Origin: CAMYMQ01 sp963730305
GTDB lineage: Bacteria; Pseudomonadota; Alphaproteobacteria; Bin65
Direction of reading: 5' to 3'
Length of the DNA stretch: 64,000 nt
Assembly (NCBI GenBank): GCA_963730305.1
Contig: CAVSRB010000004.1
Location: forward strand, 496,001-560,000
Under the pieces are notes generated by a model. That model saw nothing but the letters and a program-made list of their open reading frames with translations. It did no database searches and was not told where the DNA came from. Positions within the stretch are counted from its first letter, which is position 1, and the number at the start of each line of letters is the position of its first letter. A program made the position numbers and the translations under genes. Positions 17,381-28,439 of this stretch are shown piece by piece.

Positions 17381-17577
17381 CCCTCGATACGCGATGCTGG
17401 CGCATCGCTACTCGGGATGAGGACCGGGCTTGGATGACATGAAGTCCTCGTCCTGAGCAGCCGCGACCAGGTCCGGGGCGTATCGAAGAGCCCTCGTCCT
17501 GAGCAGCCCCGGATCGCGTCCGCAGCGTATCGAAGGGCCCTCATCCCGAGTAGCGCGCGAAGCGGGCGTATCGAGGG
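17381..17577. repeat. Array of four REP-like palindromic repeats
   Basis: Four diverged copies of a unit with the pattern CCCTC(A/G)TCC(C/T)GAG(T/C)AG...GCGTATCGA(A/G)GG lie side by side. Copies 2-4 (17446-17489, 17490-17537, 17538-17577) have one orientation, while copy 1 (17381-17422) is inverted. Each copy holds an internal inverted repeat. The form resembles the short interspersed palindromic elements common in alphaproteobacterial intergenic DNA. The array lies just upstream of tRNA-Gly. Confidence 0.75.
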
Positions 17578-17729
17578 ACCCATGCGCCCAGAGCGCCGAT
17601 CCCGCGCCCCCCTCTTGACGCGCCCGCCCGATCTCCACACTTATGGGGACGCGGCGAATCCCGCCTTGCAATGAGGCGCGCCGTGCGTATGATGCCGCGC
17701 TCTCGGCGGCATGTACGCTGGGACCCGGT

Positions 17730-17804
17730 GCGGGAGTAGCTCAGAGGTAGAGCATCACGTTGCCAACGTGAGGGTCGCGAGTTCAAATCTCGTCTCCCGC
17801 TCCA
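17730..17804 (+). tRNA. tRNA-Gly (anticodon GCC)
   Basis: The 75-nt gene folds as a full cloverleaf. The acceptor stem is GCGGGAG pairing with CTCCCGC, the D-arm has AGCTCAGAGGTAGAGC, and the anticodon arm is CACGT-TGCCAAC-GTG with GCC at 17762-17764. The T-arm is CGCGAGTTCAAATCTCG. The discriminator base is T and CCA is encoded. It reads GGC and GGU glycine codons. A strong terminator follows at 17834. Confidence 0.97.
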
Positions 17805-17833
17805 TTTCTCCCCTTGGGGTAATCCAGGGGGCC

Positions 17834-17858
17834 AAAAAGCGGCTTCGGCCGCTTTTTT
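17834..17858 (+). terminator. Intrinsic terminator of tRNA-Gly
   Basis: AAAAAGCGGC-TTCG-GCCGCTTTTT is a stable stem with a UUCG-type tetraloop followed by a T-run. It begins 30 bases after the tRNA and is symmetrical, so it can act on both strands. Confidence 0.93.
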
Positions 17859-17869
17859 GTTGGCTGCTG

Positions 17870-17960
17870 AGCGGGTCCTGCTCCGCCGCGGCGGCACCCG
17901 GCTCCACGGCGAACCGGGCACGTCGGTCAGCGCGTCGGCGTCGCGGCGCAAGGCGTGCAA
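17870..17960 (-). pseudogene. Tail fragment of the GIY-YIG-like gene
   Basis: On the minus strand this reads LRRDADALTDVPGSPWSRVPPRR, closely matching the C-terminus LRREADDLTDELDPPWNRVPPRR of the GIY-YIG-like protein at 19985-20425. Nucleotide similarity is also clear, for example GGCGGCACCCGG-TCCACGGCG in both. Nothing homologous to the N-terminal part is present, so this is a decayed partial second copy about 2.1 kb from the intact one. Confidence 0.65.
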
Positions 17961-18865
17961 GAGCATGCGCCATGCTAGGCGCGCCATCGCCGGGCGACGG
18001 ATTAGCCCTTCCTTTACGCATATTCCGTGTAATTGCCTCTCGGACCTAATTCGGGAGCGGTGGTCTCATGATGTTCCGAGCGAGGGTGCTGGGCGGTCAA
18101 GCGATCGGGTACGCGCTCCTCTACGTGAGCTTGCTCGTGGCATTGGTCGCGCTTGGCGCGGCGAAAGCGTGTTGCTCCGGACCCCACCGCACCGACGAGC
18201 GCCGGCGTTCCGGCGAGAGACACCCGGTCTCCGCGTAAGCGCGGCGCCGATCCGGCCATGTCGGCGATGGCGCCGGCTGACGCCGGTGCCCGGCTCCGCC
18301 ACGATCGACGACCGCGTCGCCGGTCCGTGACCTGCTGATCCCCTCTTTGCCCGAATCGTGCCTGTCCCTTTCGGCCCCAATCGGCCTTGAAGCGCCCCGT
18401 CGCCGCATGGCAACGGCGGCGCCTCTTGCGACCATTCGCCGGAAGGATTGGCTTCGATCCCCGGCCCAAAAGCCGTCCAGGGCATTCCGGACAAAACGCA
18501 TCGGCGGTGGCTGCGGCAATTTGACGGCGGCGCCGAAACGACCGGCCCCCAGTGGCGCCCTTTGGCTCTTCCGCTTGCGCAGAAACCTCCGGAACCGGCG
18601 CCGGAGGCAGGATATAGCCGCGTCGGCCGTCGACCATCGATGGCGTTTGGTCGCGATGCGCCGCAAAGGCGCACCCATCGACATCGATCCTGACGGGCAC
18701 AGATAGAAACGCACGGGCAAGCCGGATTGGACGTTTCGCGTCAGACCCCGACAAGGCCGCGCCCTTTGGAAACTGGAAGGAGGTGATCGCGTTCGAATTC
18801 TTGATCAGGCGACAGACACCAATGCTCGACAATCGAACGTCCATAAAAAGAGAGCGAGGATTACC
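17961..18865. other. About 900 bases without a convincing gene
   Basis: Several overlapping open frames exist on both strands (for example 18014-18844 minus and 18347-18706 plus), but all are Arg/Pro-rich, have no recognisable motif and overlap one another, so I do not call them. The likely promoter region of the decarboxylase gene lies at the right end, and a purine-rich GAGAGCGAGGA before 18866 is its ribosome binding site. Confidence 0.4.
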
Positions 18866-19609
18866 ATGAAAGCGAATGACGTCAGGGCCAACGCGTTTTC
18901 GATGCCGCTGACCAGTCCTGCCTATCCGAAAGGCCCGTACCGCTTCTTCGACCGGGAATTCCTGGTTATCACCTACCGGACCGACGCCGAAAAGTTACGC
19001 GAGCTGGTTCCCGAGCCTCTTGAGGTCCCCGAACCGCTGGTCAAGTTCGAATTCATCCGTATGCCGGACTCGACCGGCTTTGGCGACTACACCGAATCCG
19101 GTCAAGTCATTCCCGTGCAATTTGGGGACGTGAAGGGCGGCTATTCTCACGCGATGTATCTGAACGACGGCCCGCCTATCTTTGGCGGTCGAGAGTTGTG
19201 GGGCTTCCCGAAAAAGTATGCGCAGCCAACGTTGGAAGTCGATCGGGATACGCTCGTCGGGACGCTCAACTACGGCCCCGTCCGCGTCGCCACCGGGACG
19301 ATGGGCTACAAGCACGCGTCGTTGGACCACGACACGGTACTCGACGCCCTCGCTGCGCCGAATTTCCTGTTGAAGATCATCCCGCACGTCGACGGTAGCC
19401 CGCGGATATGCGAGCTTGTCCGTTACGAGTTGCAGGATGTCGAGTTAAAGGGGGCCTGGGCCGGACCGGCAGCCCTCGATCTTCGTCCGCACGCCCTTGC
19501 GCCCGTCGCCGACCTACCCGTGCTCGACGTGGTCTCGGCAGTCCACATCCTCGCAGATCTGACACTTGGGCTCGGCGAGGTCGTCCACGACTATCTCGAG
19601 CCGGCGTGA
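18866..19609 (+). CDS. Acetoacetate decarboxylase family protein
   Basis: This 247-residue protein fits the acetoacetate-decarboxylase superfamily. Recognisable are YPKGPYRFFDREFLVITYRTD at the start, LRELVPEPLEVPEPLVKFEF, and GGRELWGFPKKYAQPTLE, where the Lys116-Lys117 pair corresponds to the Schiff-base lysine and its pKa-tuning neighbour in the clostridial enzyme. GYSHAMYLNDGPPIFGG and LKIIPHVDGSPRICELV also fit. True members decarboxylate acetoacetate to acetone, but relatives use other keto acids, so the substrate is open. Its base composition is less GC-rich than its neighbours, and it is isolated by gaps, which hints at acquisition. Confidence 0.85.
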   Translation: MKANDVRANAFSMPLTSPAYPKGPYRFFDREFLVITYRTDAEKLRELVPEPLEVPEPLVKFEFIRMPDSTGFGDYTESGQVIPVQFGDVKGGYSHAMYLNDGPPIFGGRELWGFPKKYAQPTLEVDRDTLVGTLNYGPVRVATGTMGYKHASLDHDTVLDALAAPNFLLKIIPHVDGSPRICELVRYELQDVELKGAWAGPAALDLRPHALAPVADLPVLDVVSAVHILADLTLGLGEVVHDYLEPA

Positions 19610-19711
19610 CCCGCAAAAGCCGCCGCTGGTCGTGATCAATGCCCGTTCTTGGCGGGCGCCGGTGACGGCGGCGGACGTTGGCGCTGGCGGCGTCGCCGGC
19701 GCCAGCCGTCT

Positions 19712-19837
19712 TCAGGCGGCGAACGGCGCGATCACCACCAGGGCGACCGGGACGAGAATGGCGGTGGCGGCGAGCAAGGCAAACGCACCGATGGTCGCGT
19801 CGATGATCCGATAGGACAGGGTCTTGGTGTCGTGCAC
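19712..19837 (-). CDS. Small single-pass membrane protein (41 residues)
   Basis: A short frame starts at a GTG (19837) with GAGGAG seven bases upstream and encodes VHDTKTLSYRIIDATIGA followed by a strongly hydrophobic stretch AFALLAATAILVPVALVVIA and a short end PFAA. A charged cytoplasmic lead and one membrane helix give the profile of a real small membrane protein. It lies alone between the decarboxylase gene and the GIY-YIG-like gene. I do not recognise a family and suggest no function. Confidence 0.55.
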   Translation of the reverse strand: MHDTKTLSYRIIDATIGAFALLAATAILVPVALVVIAPFAA

Positions 19838-19984
19838 GGCGAATCTCCTCGTTCAGTAGAGGAAGACTACGCCGATCGCGCCGACCAGGGTGTGACGGCC
19901 GTCACCTCCTGCGGGGAAAGCGTGATCGCATAAAAGCGTCCCGAATCCGCCGCCAGGGCGTTGGCGGGCTTCGACACGCCGCCG

Positions 19985-20425
19985 CTAGCCACCCTGTCGC
20001 TCGCTCTCCCGTCTTGGCGGCACCCGGTTCCACGGCGGGTCGAGCTCGTCGGTCAAATCGTCGGCCTCGCGGCGCAGGGTGTCCGGGTCGGGGCCGGGGC
20101 GGGCGCAGATCTCGACCTCCTTGCCCTCCATCAGCGCCTTCCGGATGTGCTCGCGGATGCGCATGCTGGCGGGGTGGTGGCTGGTCTCGAACGCGTCGAG
20201 CCGCGTCTTGATGTCCTGGCCGGTCGCGCCCAGGAACATGACCCGGTTGCCGACCACGAAGGCGTAGATCCACGCCTTGGGTGGTGCCGCGGAACGGCTG
20301 GCCGCGGCCATGTCCGGTCGCGTCTCCTCGGCCTCTTCGAGCGCGTAGGGGCGGATGGCGCGGCCGTCGAGCTCCCACCGCGTCAGCGGGAAGATTCCCT
20401 CTTCGTTGAGCCGGTAGCGGATCAT
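19985..20425 (-). CDS. GIY-YIG-like domain protein
   Basis: The central part AWIYAFVVGNRVMFLGATGQ is followed by IKTRLDAFETSHHPASMRIRE, which resembles the GIY-YIG core: a Y-x-F strand, the second motif altered to FLGAT, and a downstream Arg helix. The exact GIY and YIG motifs are not kept, so this is a remote member and nuclease activity is doubtful. The ATG at 20425 has AGGAGG 11 bases upstream; a longer frame goes up to 20581. A tail fragment of a second copy lies at 17870-17960. Confidence 0.6.
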   Translation of the reverse strand: MIRYRLNEEGIFPLTRWELDGRAIRPYALEEAEETRPDMAAASRSAAPPKAWIYAFVVGNRVMFLGATGQDIKTRLDAFETSHHPASMRIREHIRKALMEGKEVEICARPGPDPDTLRREADDLTDELDPPWNRVPPRRESERQGG

Positions 20426-20601
20426 CGCTTCGATCGCCTCCTCGCTTGTGGCATTTCCGCCCGTGACGTCCCCCGACCCTAGCCGGTTTTGGGATTGCAC
20501 GGTATCGTTGCCAATCGACGCCGGTTCGCGCGCGTTGGCCTTGATCCAGCGCAACCGGGCGGGTCCGAGCGTTCCGGCCACCCGAACCCACGGTGACGCC
20601 T

Positions 20602-20955
20602 ATGAAAAGGTATACGCAAGCGCTGCTCCTGCTGGTGCTCGCCGGCGCCGGCGGGGTTGCGGCCCTGTCCGCCGGGCCGCGCGCGGCGCGGGCGCAGGAT
20701 CGCAGCGCGGCGGCCAAGGGGCTCGTCGTGGCGCGCACGTGGTGCGCCCGCTGCCACGTGGTCGAGGCCGGGCAGAAGACCCATGCGCTCGACGCCGCGC
20801 CGCCCTTCGCCGACGTCGCCCGGGACCCCAAGATGACGCCGGCGCGGCTGCGCGGCTTCCTCGGCAACCCGCACGGCCGGATGCCGACCGAGCCGTTGTC
20901 GCGCGACGACCTCGCCGCCCTGATCGCGTATATCGAGAGCCTGCGGCAGAAATAG
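20602..20955 (+). CDS. Periplasmic class I c-type cytochrome
   Basis: The 117-residue precursor has a signal peptide (KRYTQALLLLVLAGAGGVAA, cleaved near ARAQ) and one haem c site CARCH. LGNPHGRMPTEPLSRDDLAALIAYI supplies the Met axial ligand in the usual GRMP context and the C-terminal helix. Electron carriers of this size are soluble or loosely anchored in the periplasm. The ATG at 20602 gives a better signal-peptide start than the GTG at 20593. No partner oxidoreductase is adjacent. Confidence 0.87.
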   Translation: MKRYTQALLLLVLAGAGGVAALSAGPRAARAQDRSAAAKGLVVARTWCARCHVVEAGQKTHALDAAPPFADVARDPKMTPARLRGFLGNPHGRMPTEPLSRDDLAALIAYIESLRQK

Positions 20956-21090
20956 GACGGCCGGCGCCCCTCTCGCGCCGCCCGTCGCCGCCCTTGCGTC
21001 GCCCCCCTTGCGCCGCCCCCCCTTGCGCCGAGGGTGGGCAATCGCCATCCTAGCTGGCCGATCCTTCTGGACCATTCGGAACCCATCTCC

Positions 21091-24000
21091 ATGACCGACG
21101 CCGGGACGAGCGTCTTCGCCGAAAGCGTGATCGCAGAGGCGGCCGGGACCGCCAAGGACCCGGACATCGCGCAATTCGTCCGGCGCTTCTACGCCCACGT
21201 GCCGCCGGGCGACCTGGTCGACCGCGCGCCCGCCGACCTGGCCGCGGCGGCGCAGGACTTCTATGCGCACGCCCGGACCCGGCGCGGGCGGCTGCCCAAG
21301 ATCCGGGTCCACACCCCGCGCAAGCGCTTCACCAACGGCGAGCCGGCCCACACCGTCGTCGAGATCGTCAACGACGACATGCCCTTCCTGGTCGACTCGG
21401 TCACCGCCGAGCTCAACGCCCAGGGCATGACCGTGCACCTGGTCGTCCACCCGATCGTCACCGTCCGCGCGCGACGCCAAGGGCCGGCTGCAGGCGCTGC
21501 TGCCGACCGGCGACAGCTCCGAGGACACGGTCGCCGAATCGTGGATGCGGGTCGAGGTCGACCAGCACACCGACCCGGAGAAGCTGCGCGCGATCCGCCG
21601 CGGCCTGCGCCGCGTGCTCGCCGACGTCCGCGCCGCGGTCGAGGACTGGCAGCCGATGCGCGAGCAGGCCCGCGCGATCACCGAGGCGCTGGCCCGGCAC
21701 CCGCCCGGGCCGCAGACCTGGGACCTGGAGGAGAGCCGCGCCTTCCTCGACTGGCTGTCCCACGACCATTTCACCTTCGTCGGCTATCGCGAGTACCGGG
21801 TCGTCGGCACCGGCCGCAACGCCAAGATGACGGTGGTGCCGGACAGCGGGCTCGGCGTCCTGCGCGATCCCGAGTTCCACATCTTCGAGGGCGTGCGCGA
21901 CATGGCGCGCCTGCCCGACCACGTCCGCGCCTTCTTCGAGCAGCCCGACGTGCTGATCGTCAACAAGGCCAACGTGCGCTCGACCGTGCACCGGCGGGTC
22001 CATCTCGACGCCATCGGCATCAAGCGGTTCGACGACCAGCAGCGCGTCGTCGGCGAGCAGATCTTCGTCGGCCTGTTCACCTCGACCGTCTACACCGAGC
22101 CGGCGACCAACGTGCCGCTGCTCCGGCTCAAGATCCAGCGGGCGCTGGCGCGCGCGGCCTTCCCGCCGAACAGCCACAATTACAAGGCGCTGCTGCACAT
22201 CTACCTGACCTATCCGCGCGACGAGCTGTTCCAGATCTCCAACGACGACCTGTCGCGGATCGGCACCGGCGTGCTCCACCTGCAGGAGCGCCAGCGGGTC
22301 GCGCTGTTCGTCCGCCACGACGCCTTCCAGCGCTTCGCCTCGTGCCTGGTCTACGTGCCGCGCGACCGCTTCACCACGGCGATCCGCAAGGCGTTCCAGG
22401 AGATCCTGGAGGACGCGTTCGACGGGCCGGTCACCGCCTACTACACCCAGGTCTCCGACGAATCGGTGCTGGCCCGGCTCCACTTCATCGTCAAGACCGA
22501 CCCGGCCGCGCCGCCGCCGGCCGACGTCGGCGCGATCGAGGCCCGGCTGATCGCGGCCAGCCGCTCGTGGCAGGACAACCTGCGCGACGAGCTGGTCACC
22601 GCCTACGGCGAGGAGGACGGGCTCGCGCTGCTCGCCAAGTACGGCGACGCCTTCAGCGTCGGCTACTGCGCCGACAACGACTGCACCCGCGCCCGCCAGG
22701 ACATCGTCCACGTCGAGCGCGCGATCGCGACCGGCATCCTCCAGCTCGGCATGTACCGGCCGGGCAAGACCCCGTCGGCCGGCTTCCGCTTCCGCATCTT
22801 CAACCGCGGCGGGCCGGTGCCGCTGTCGGACGTGCTGCCGATGCTCGAGCACATGGGCCTCAAGGTCGTCGACGAGCATCCCAACCCGGTCCAGCCCAAG
22901 GACTCGCCGACCGTCTGGCTGCACGATTTCGGGGTGGTCTCGCGCGGCGAGGGCGGCGCCGACCCGCTGACGCGGTGCGAGGCGTTCGAGGAGGCCTTCG
23001 CCCGGGTCTGGGCCGGCGACGCCGAGGACGACGGCTTCAACGCGCTGGTCCTGTTCGCCGGGCTGCACTGGCGCGAGGTCGTCGTCATCCGCGCGCATGG
23101 CCGCCTACCTGCGCAAGATCGACCTGCCCTTCGGCAGCAACTACCTCCAGCAGACGCTCGCCAACAACCCGCATCTGGCGCGGCTGATCGTCGACTATTT
23201 CCTGGCCCGCGCCCGCAACGGCCACCACAAGAAGGCCAAGGACATCCGCGCCGCGATCGAGGCGGGGCTGGAGCAGGTGGCGAGCCTCGACGAGGACCGC
23301 ATCGTCCGCCGCTTCACCAACCTGATCGAGGCGATGCTGCGGACCAACTATTTCCAGACCCTGCCCAACGGCGAACCCAAGGCGCACCTGTCGTTCAAGT
23401 TCGACAGCCACGCCATCGAGGCGATGCCCCTGCCCCGGCCGATGGTCGAGATCTGGGTCTACTCGCCGCGGGTCGAGGGCGTGCACCTGCGCTTCGGCAA
23501 GGTCGCGCGCGGCGGCCTGCGCTGGTCGGACCGGCGCGAGGACTTCCGCACCGAGATCCTCGGCCTGGTCAAGGCGCAGGTGGTCAAGAACGCGGTGATC
23601 GTGCCGGTCGGCTCCAAGGGCGGCTTCGTCGTCAAGCGGCCGCCGGCCGAGGGCGGCCGCGCCGCGCTCCAGGCCGAAGGCATCGAGTGCTACAAGACCT
23701 TCATCCGCGGCATGCTCGACCTGACCGACAACATCAAGGCCGGCCGGATCATCCATCCGCGCAACGTGGTCCGCCACGACGACGACGATCCCTATCTGGT
23801 GGTCGCCGCCGACAAGGGCACGGCGACCTTCTCCGACATCGCCAACGAGGTCTCGGCCGAATACGAGTTCTGGCTCGGCGACGCCTTCGCCTCGGGCGGC
23901 TCGGCCGGCTACGACCACAAGAAGATGGCGATCACCGCCCGCGGCGCGTGGGAGGCGGTCAAGCGCCACTTCCGCGAGATGGGCGTGGACACCCAGGCCC

Positions 24001-25888
24001 AGGACTTCACCGTCGTCGGCATCGGCGACATGGCGGGCGACGTGTTCGGCAACGGCATGCTCTTGTCGCCGCACATCAAGCTGGTCGCCGCCTTCAACCA
24101 CATCCACATCTTCGTCGACCCCGACCCCGACCCGGCGACGAGCTTCCGCGAGCGCAAGCGGCTGTTCGATGCGGCGCGCGGCTGGGGCGACTACGACAAG
24201 ACCAAGCTGTCCCCCGGCGGCGGCATCTTCGAGCGCAGCGCCAAGTCGATCCCGCTGTCGGCGGCGATCCGCGCGCGGCTCGACATCGACGCCGACCGCG
24301 TCACCCCGGCCGAGCTGATCCGCGCCATCCTCGGCGCCGAGGTCGACCTGTTGTGGTTCGGCGGCATCGGCACCTACGTCCGCAGCGCCGACGAGAGCGA
24401 CGCCGACGTCGGCGACCGCGCCAACGACGCGCTGCGCGTCGAGGCGGGCGAGCTGCGCGCGCGGGTGGTCGGCGAGGGCGCCAACCTCGGCATGACCCAG
24501 CGGGCGCGGATCGAATACGCGCTCGAGGACGGCCGGCTGAACACCGACGCGATCGACAACTCGGCCGGCGTCGACTGCTCCGACCACGAGGTCAACATCA
24601 AGATCGCGCTGGGCGACGCCGTCGTTCACGGCGAGCTGACCCAGCGCGCGCGCAACAATCTCTTGGTGCGGATGACCGACGAGGTCGCCACGCTGGTGCT
24701 GCGCGACAACTACCTCCAGACCGCGTGTCTCAGCGTCAGCGAGCAGGTCGGCGTCGGCGGCGACCGCCGCTTCGTCCGGCTGATGCGGGCGCTCGAGCGC
24801 GAGGGCCGGCTCAACCGCGAGGTCGAGGCCCTGCCCGACGACGAGACGGTCGAGACCCGCATGCTCGCGGGCCAGGCGCTGACCCGGCCGGAGCTGGCGG
24901 TGCTGCTGTCCTACGCCAAGATCGCGCTCTACGACGCGCTGCTGGCGTCGGACCTGCCCGAGGACCCGCACCTCAACGAAGACCTGGTGCGCTACTTCCC
25001 GCGGCCGATCCAGCAGCGCTTCCGCCATCAGATCGAGCGCCATCGCCTGCGCCGCGAGATCATCGCCACCTCGGCGACCAACAGCACGATCAACCGCGCC
25101 GGCATCACCTTCGTCCACGACCTGATGGACGAGACCGGGCGGTCGGCGGCCGACATCGTCCGCGCCTACGTGATGTGCCGGGAGAGCTTCGAGCTGCGCA
25201 CCTTCTGGGCCGCGGTCGAGGCGCTCGACAACAAGATCGACGCGGCGGTCCAGATCGACATGCAGCTGCGCGCCGGCAAGCTGATCAAGCGGGCGACGCG
25301 CTGGTTCCTGCGCACCGCGCCGGTGCCGCTCGACATCACCCGGACGGTCCGCCACCTCAAGCCGGGGATGCACAGCTTCCGCGCCGCGCTCGACGACATC
25401 ACCACGCCGCACGAGGCCGAGCGGCTGGAAGCGGCGCTGGCGGCCGGGGTCGATGCCGGCGTGCCGCCGGCGCTCGCGCGCAGCGTCGCCGAGCAGTTCT
25501 TCCTGTTGTCGGGCTGCGACGTCGTCACCATCGCGCACGAGTTCAACCGCCCGATCCGCAACGTCGGCCGGCTCTACTTCGCCGTCGGCGAGCGCTTCGG
25601 CCTCGACTGGCTGCGCGAGACGGCGGGCGCGCTCGACCCGCGGCCCTATTGGGACAAGCGCGCGCTCGACGCCATGATCGAGGATCTCTACGGCTACCAG
25701 GCCGCGCTGGTGCGCGACATGCTGCGCGGCCACCCGGCCGACCCGCGCACGATCGACCGCTGGTGCCAGAACCGCGGCCCGGCGGTCGACCAGGCGCTGC
25801 GCACGATCAACGACCTGCGGGCGTCGGGCGAGATCAACGTCGCCATGCTCGCCGTCGTCAACGGCCAGCTCCGCAGCCTGGTCGCCGG

Positions 25889-25892
<4 letters not shown>
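21091..25892 (+). CDS. gdh: NAD-specific glutamate dehydrogenase (large type), two frameshifts
   Basis: This encodes the roughly 1600-residue NAD-glutamate dehydrogenase of the L-180 type, which oxidises glutamate to 2-oxoglutarate and ammonium. Three frames join: 21091 to about 21468, then to about 23090, then to the TGA at 25890. The second junction is an extra base turning VVVIRAMAAYLRK into VVVIRAHGRLPAQ. The long N-terminal half holds ACT-like regulatory domains (MPFLVDSVTAELNAQG). The catalytic part has RGGLRWSDRREDFRTEILGL, VPVGSKGGFVVKRP, and VVGIGDMAGDVFGNGML as the NAD-binding turn. The start ATG at 21091 fits the family. The stop overlaps the next gene (ATGA). Confidence 0.93.
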
Positions 25893-26580
<688 letters not shown>

Positions 26581-26584
<4 letters not shown>

Positions 26585-27708
26585 GCGAGCTGTTGCGCAT
26601 CGCGCTGGCCAACCTGACCGTGCGCAAGCCGCGGACCTTCCTCACCCTGCTCGGCGTCGCCGTCGCGGTGGCCAGCTTCATCGCGCTGTTCACCCTGGCC
26701 CGCGGACCGGAGGACAACTGGCGCAACAGCCTGCGCGAGTTGCAGATCCAGGTGGTCGGCTACGAGCGCGGCGTCGTCCACATCATCTCGAGCCGGCTGG
26801 CGCTGAGCATGATCGACCAGATCCGCAAGGTTCCGGGGGTCAAGTCGGTGACCCCGCAGATCAATCGCTTCGTCCCGGCCGGCAAGGAGGAGCAGCAGGT
26901 CGTGCTGGTCGGCATGCCCGCCGGCGCGCCGTTGTGGACGGCGGTTCCGCTGCGCACCGGGCGCGCGCCGCGCGCCGGCGAGGTCTGGGTCGCGGTGATG
27001 GGGCCGTCGGTCGCGGCCGGCCTGCACAAGAAGGTCGGCGACACGGTCACCCTGCTGTGGCGCAAGTTCACCGTCATCGGCATCACCGACCAGACCAACC
27101 CGCTCAACGCGACCGGCATCCTGGCGCCGCTCGCCGCCCTGCAGGAGCTGTCGCACAGCAAGGCGTCGGTGACGAGCTTCGCGCTCCAGCTCGACCACCC
27201 CGAGGACGACGCGGCGGTCAAGCACACCCTGGCCACGCTCAACAGGCTGCACCCCAGCGTCGCCTTCGTGCGCACCGCCAACATCACGCGCTCGAGCCAG
27301 GTGCTCAAGCTGCTGCAGGCGATCACCTGGGCGGTGTCGGCGATCGCGTTGATCATGGGCATCCTGGTCGTCGCCAACACCCTGGTCATGTCGATCACCG
27401 AGCGGACGCGCGAGATCGGCGTGCTGTGCGCGATCGGCTGGAGCGCCGGCCGGATCACCGCGCTGATCCTGATCGAGGCCGGGCTGGTCACGGTGGTCGG
27501 CGGCCTGATCGGCGTCGCCGGCGGCATCGGCCTGGCCTACCTGATGTCTTCGCTGCCGGTCTTGTCCGGCCTGGTCGAGCCGGTGCTGTCGGTCGAGCTC
27601 TTGGTCCTGGTGATGGCGGTGATCGCCGTGATCGGCGCGCTCGGCGGTCTCTACCCGGCCTGGCTCGCCACCCGGGTCGATCCCGCCCGCGTGCTGCAAT
27701 ATGAGTGA
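26581..27708 (+). CDS. FtsX-like ABC permease (MacB/LolC type)
   Basis: The 375-residue protein has the FtsX/MacB layout: one N-terminal membrane helix (TFLTLLGVAVAVASFIALFT), a large periplasmic domain (about residues 45-250) and three C-terminal helices, including MGILVVANTLVMSITERTRE, which is typical for FtsX-type permeases. The start overlaps the ATPase gene (ATGA). The partner ATPase lies directly upstream and an MlaC-like periplasmic protein follows after 3 bases, so the system may move a lipid or another hydrophobic molecule, which is inference. Confidence 0.9.
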
Positions 27709-27711
27709 GCG

Positions 27712-28335
27712 ATGCGCCCGTTCCGCCTGATCGCCGCGGGGCTGACGATGGCGGTGATGGCTGCCGTCCCGGCGGCCGTCTCAGCGGCGCCCCCCGCGGC
27801 AGCCTGCACCGCCGGCCCGGTCCCGCAGATCCTCGTGCGACTGGAGACGCTGTCCAAGACCGCCGATCCCGCGGCGCGGCGCAAGGCGATCGCGGCGCTG
27901 CTCGCCCGCTGGGCCGACAAGGACGTGATCGCGCGCACCGCGCTGCACGGCCGGTGGGCCAGCCTCTCGGCGTCCGACCGCGCCGAGCTCGCCGACCTGC
28001 TGCGCCGGCTGACCGCCGCACGGGTGTCGGCGCCGCTGTCGCGCGACGGGGTGGTGGCCTTCGCGATCCTGGAGTGGCGGCCGATCGCGGGGTCGGATTG
28101 CCTGGTCGCCAGCCGCGTCCTCGACCGCCGGGGGCGGCCCCGGATCGTCCACTGGCGGATGCGCACCGGCGCGCACGGGCCGCGCTTCGTCGACCTGCTG
28201 GTCGACGGCATCAGCATCACGCGCAATCTGCGCGACGAGCTCGACGCGATCCTGCGCGACAACAAGGGCGATATCGCCGACCTGCGCGCCCGGCTGCGCG
28301 CGACGGTCGCGCGGGCGGAAGGCGCCGGACGCTAG
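27712..28335 (+). CDS. MlaC/Ttg2D-like periplasmic lipid-binding protein
   Basis: The 207-residue precursor begins with a signal peptide (RLIAAGLTMAVMAAVPAAVS, cleaved near SAA). The rest matches MlaC in layout: ARRKAIAALLARWADKDVIARTALHGRW is the helical first part, followed by a strand region with IVHWRMR, then FVDLLVDGISITRNLRDEL and a last helix ADLRARLR. MlaC carries phospholipids across the periplasm between MlaA and MlaD. Here its neighbours are an FtsX-type permease and ATPase, with no MlaD, MlaE or MlaF, which is unusual. Two Cys residues could pair. Confidence 0.75.
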   Translation: MRPFRLIAAGLTMAVMAAVPAAVSAAPPAAACTAGPVPQILVRLETLSKTADPAARRKAIAALLARWADKDVIARTALHGRWASLSASDRAELADLLRRLTAARVSAPLSRDGVVAFAILEWRPIAGSDCLVASRVLDRRGRPRIVHWRMRTGAHGPRFVDLLVDGISITRNLRDELDAILRDNKGDIADLRARLRATVARAEGAGR

Positions 28336-28439
28336 TCCGGCGGTCCTTCGGCCCGCGGCGGTCGCATCGAATCGGTGCCCGATGTGGCCTCGATTGCCGA
28401 CAGCGGGTCTGAAATACCCTCAATAATAGCAGCTTGATG

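Noticed and set aside
17541..18021. Minus-strand ORFs across tRNA-Gly
   Set aside because: They are the translated antisense of the tRNA and its terminator, a common false gene type, and lack a ribosome binding site.
18014..18844. 276-residue minus-strand ORF and its overlapping plus-strand frames
   Set aside because: Arg-rich with no motif, no good ribosome binding site and overlap in all frames; left as unannotated DNA.
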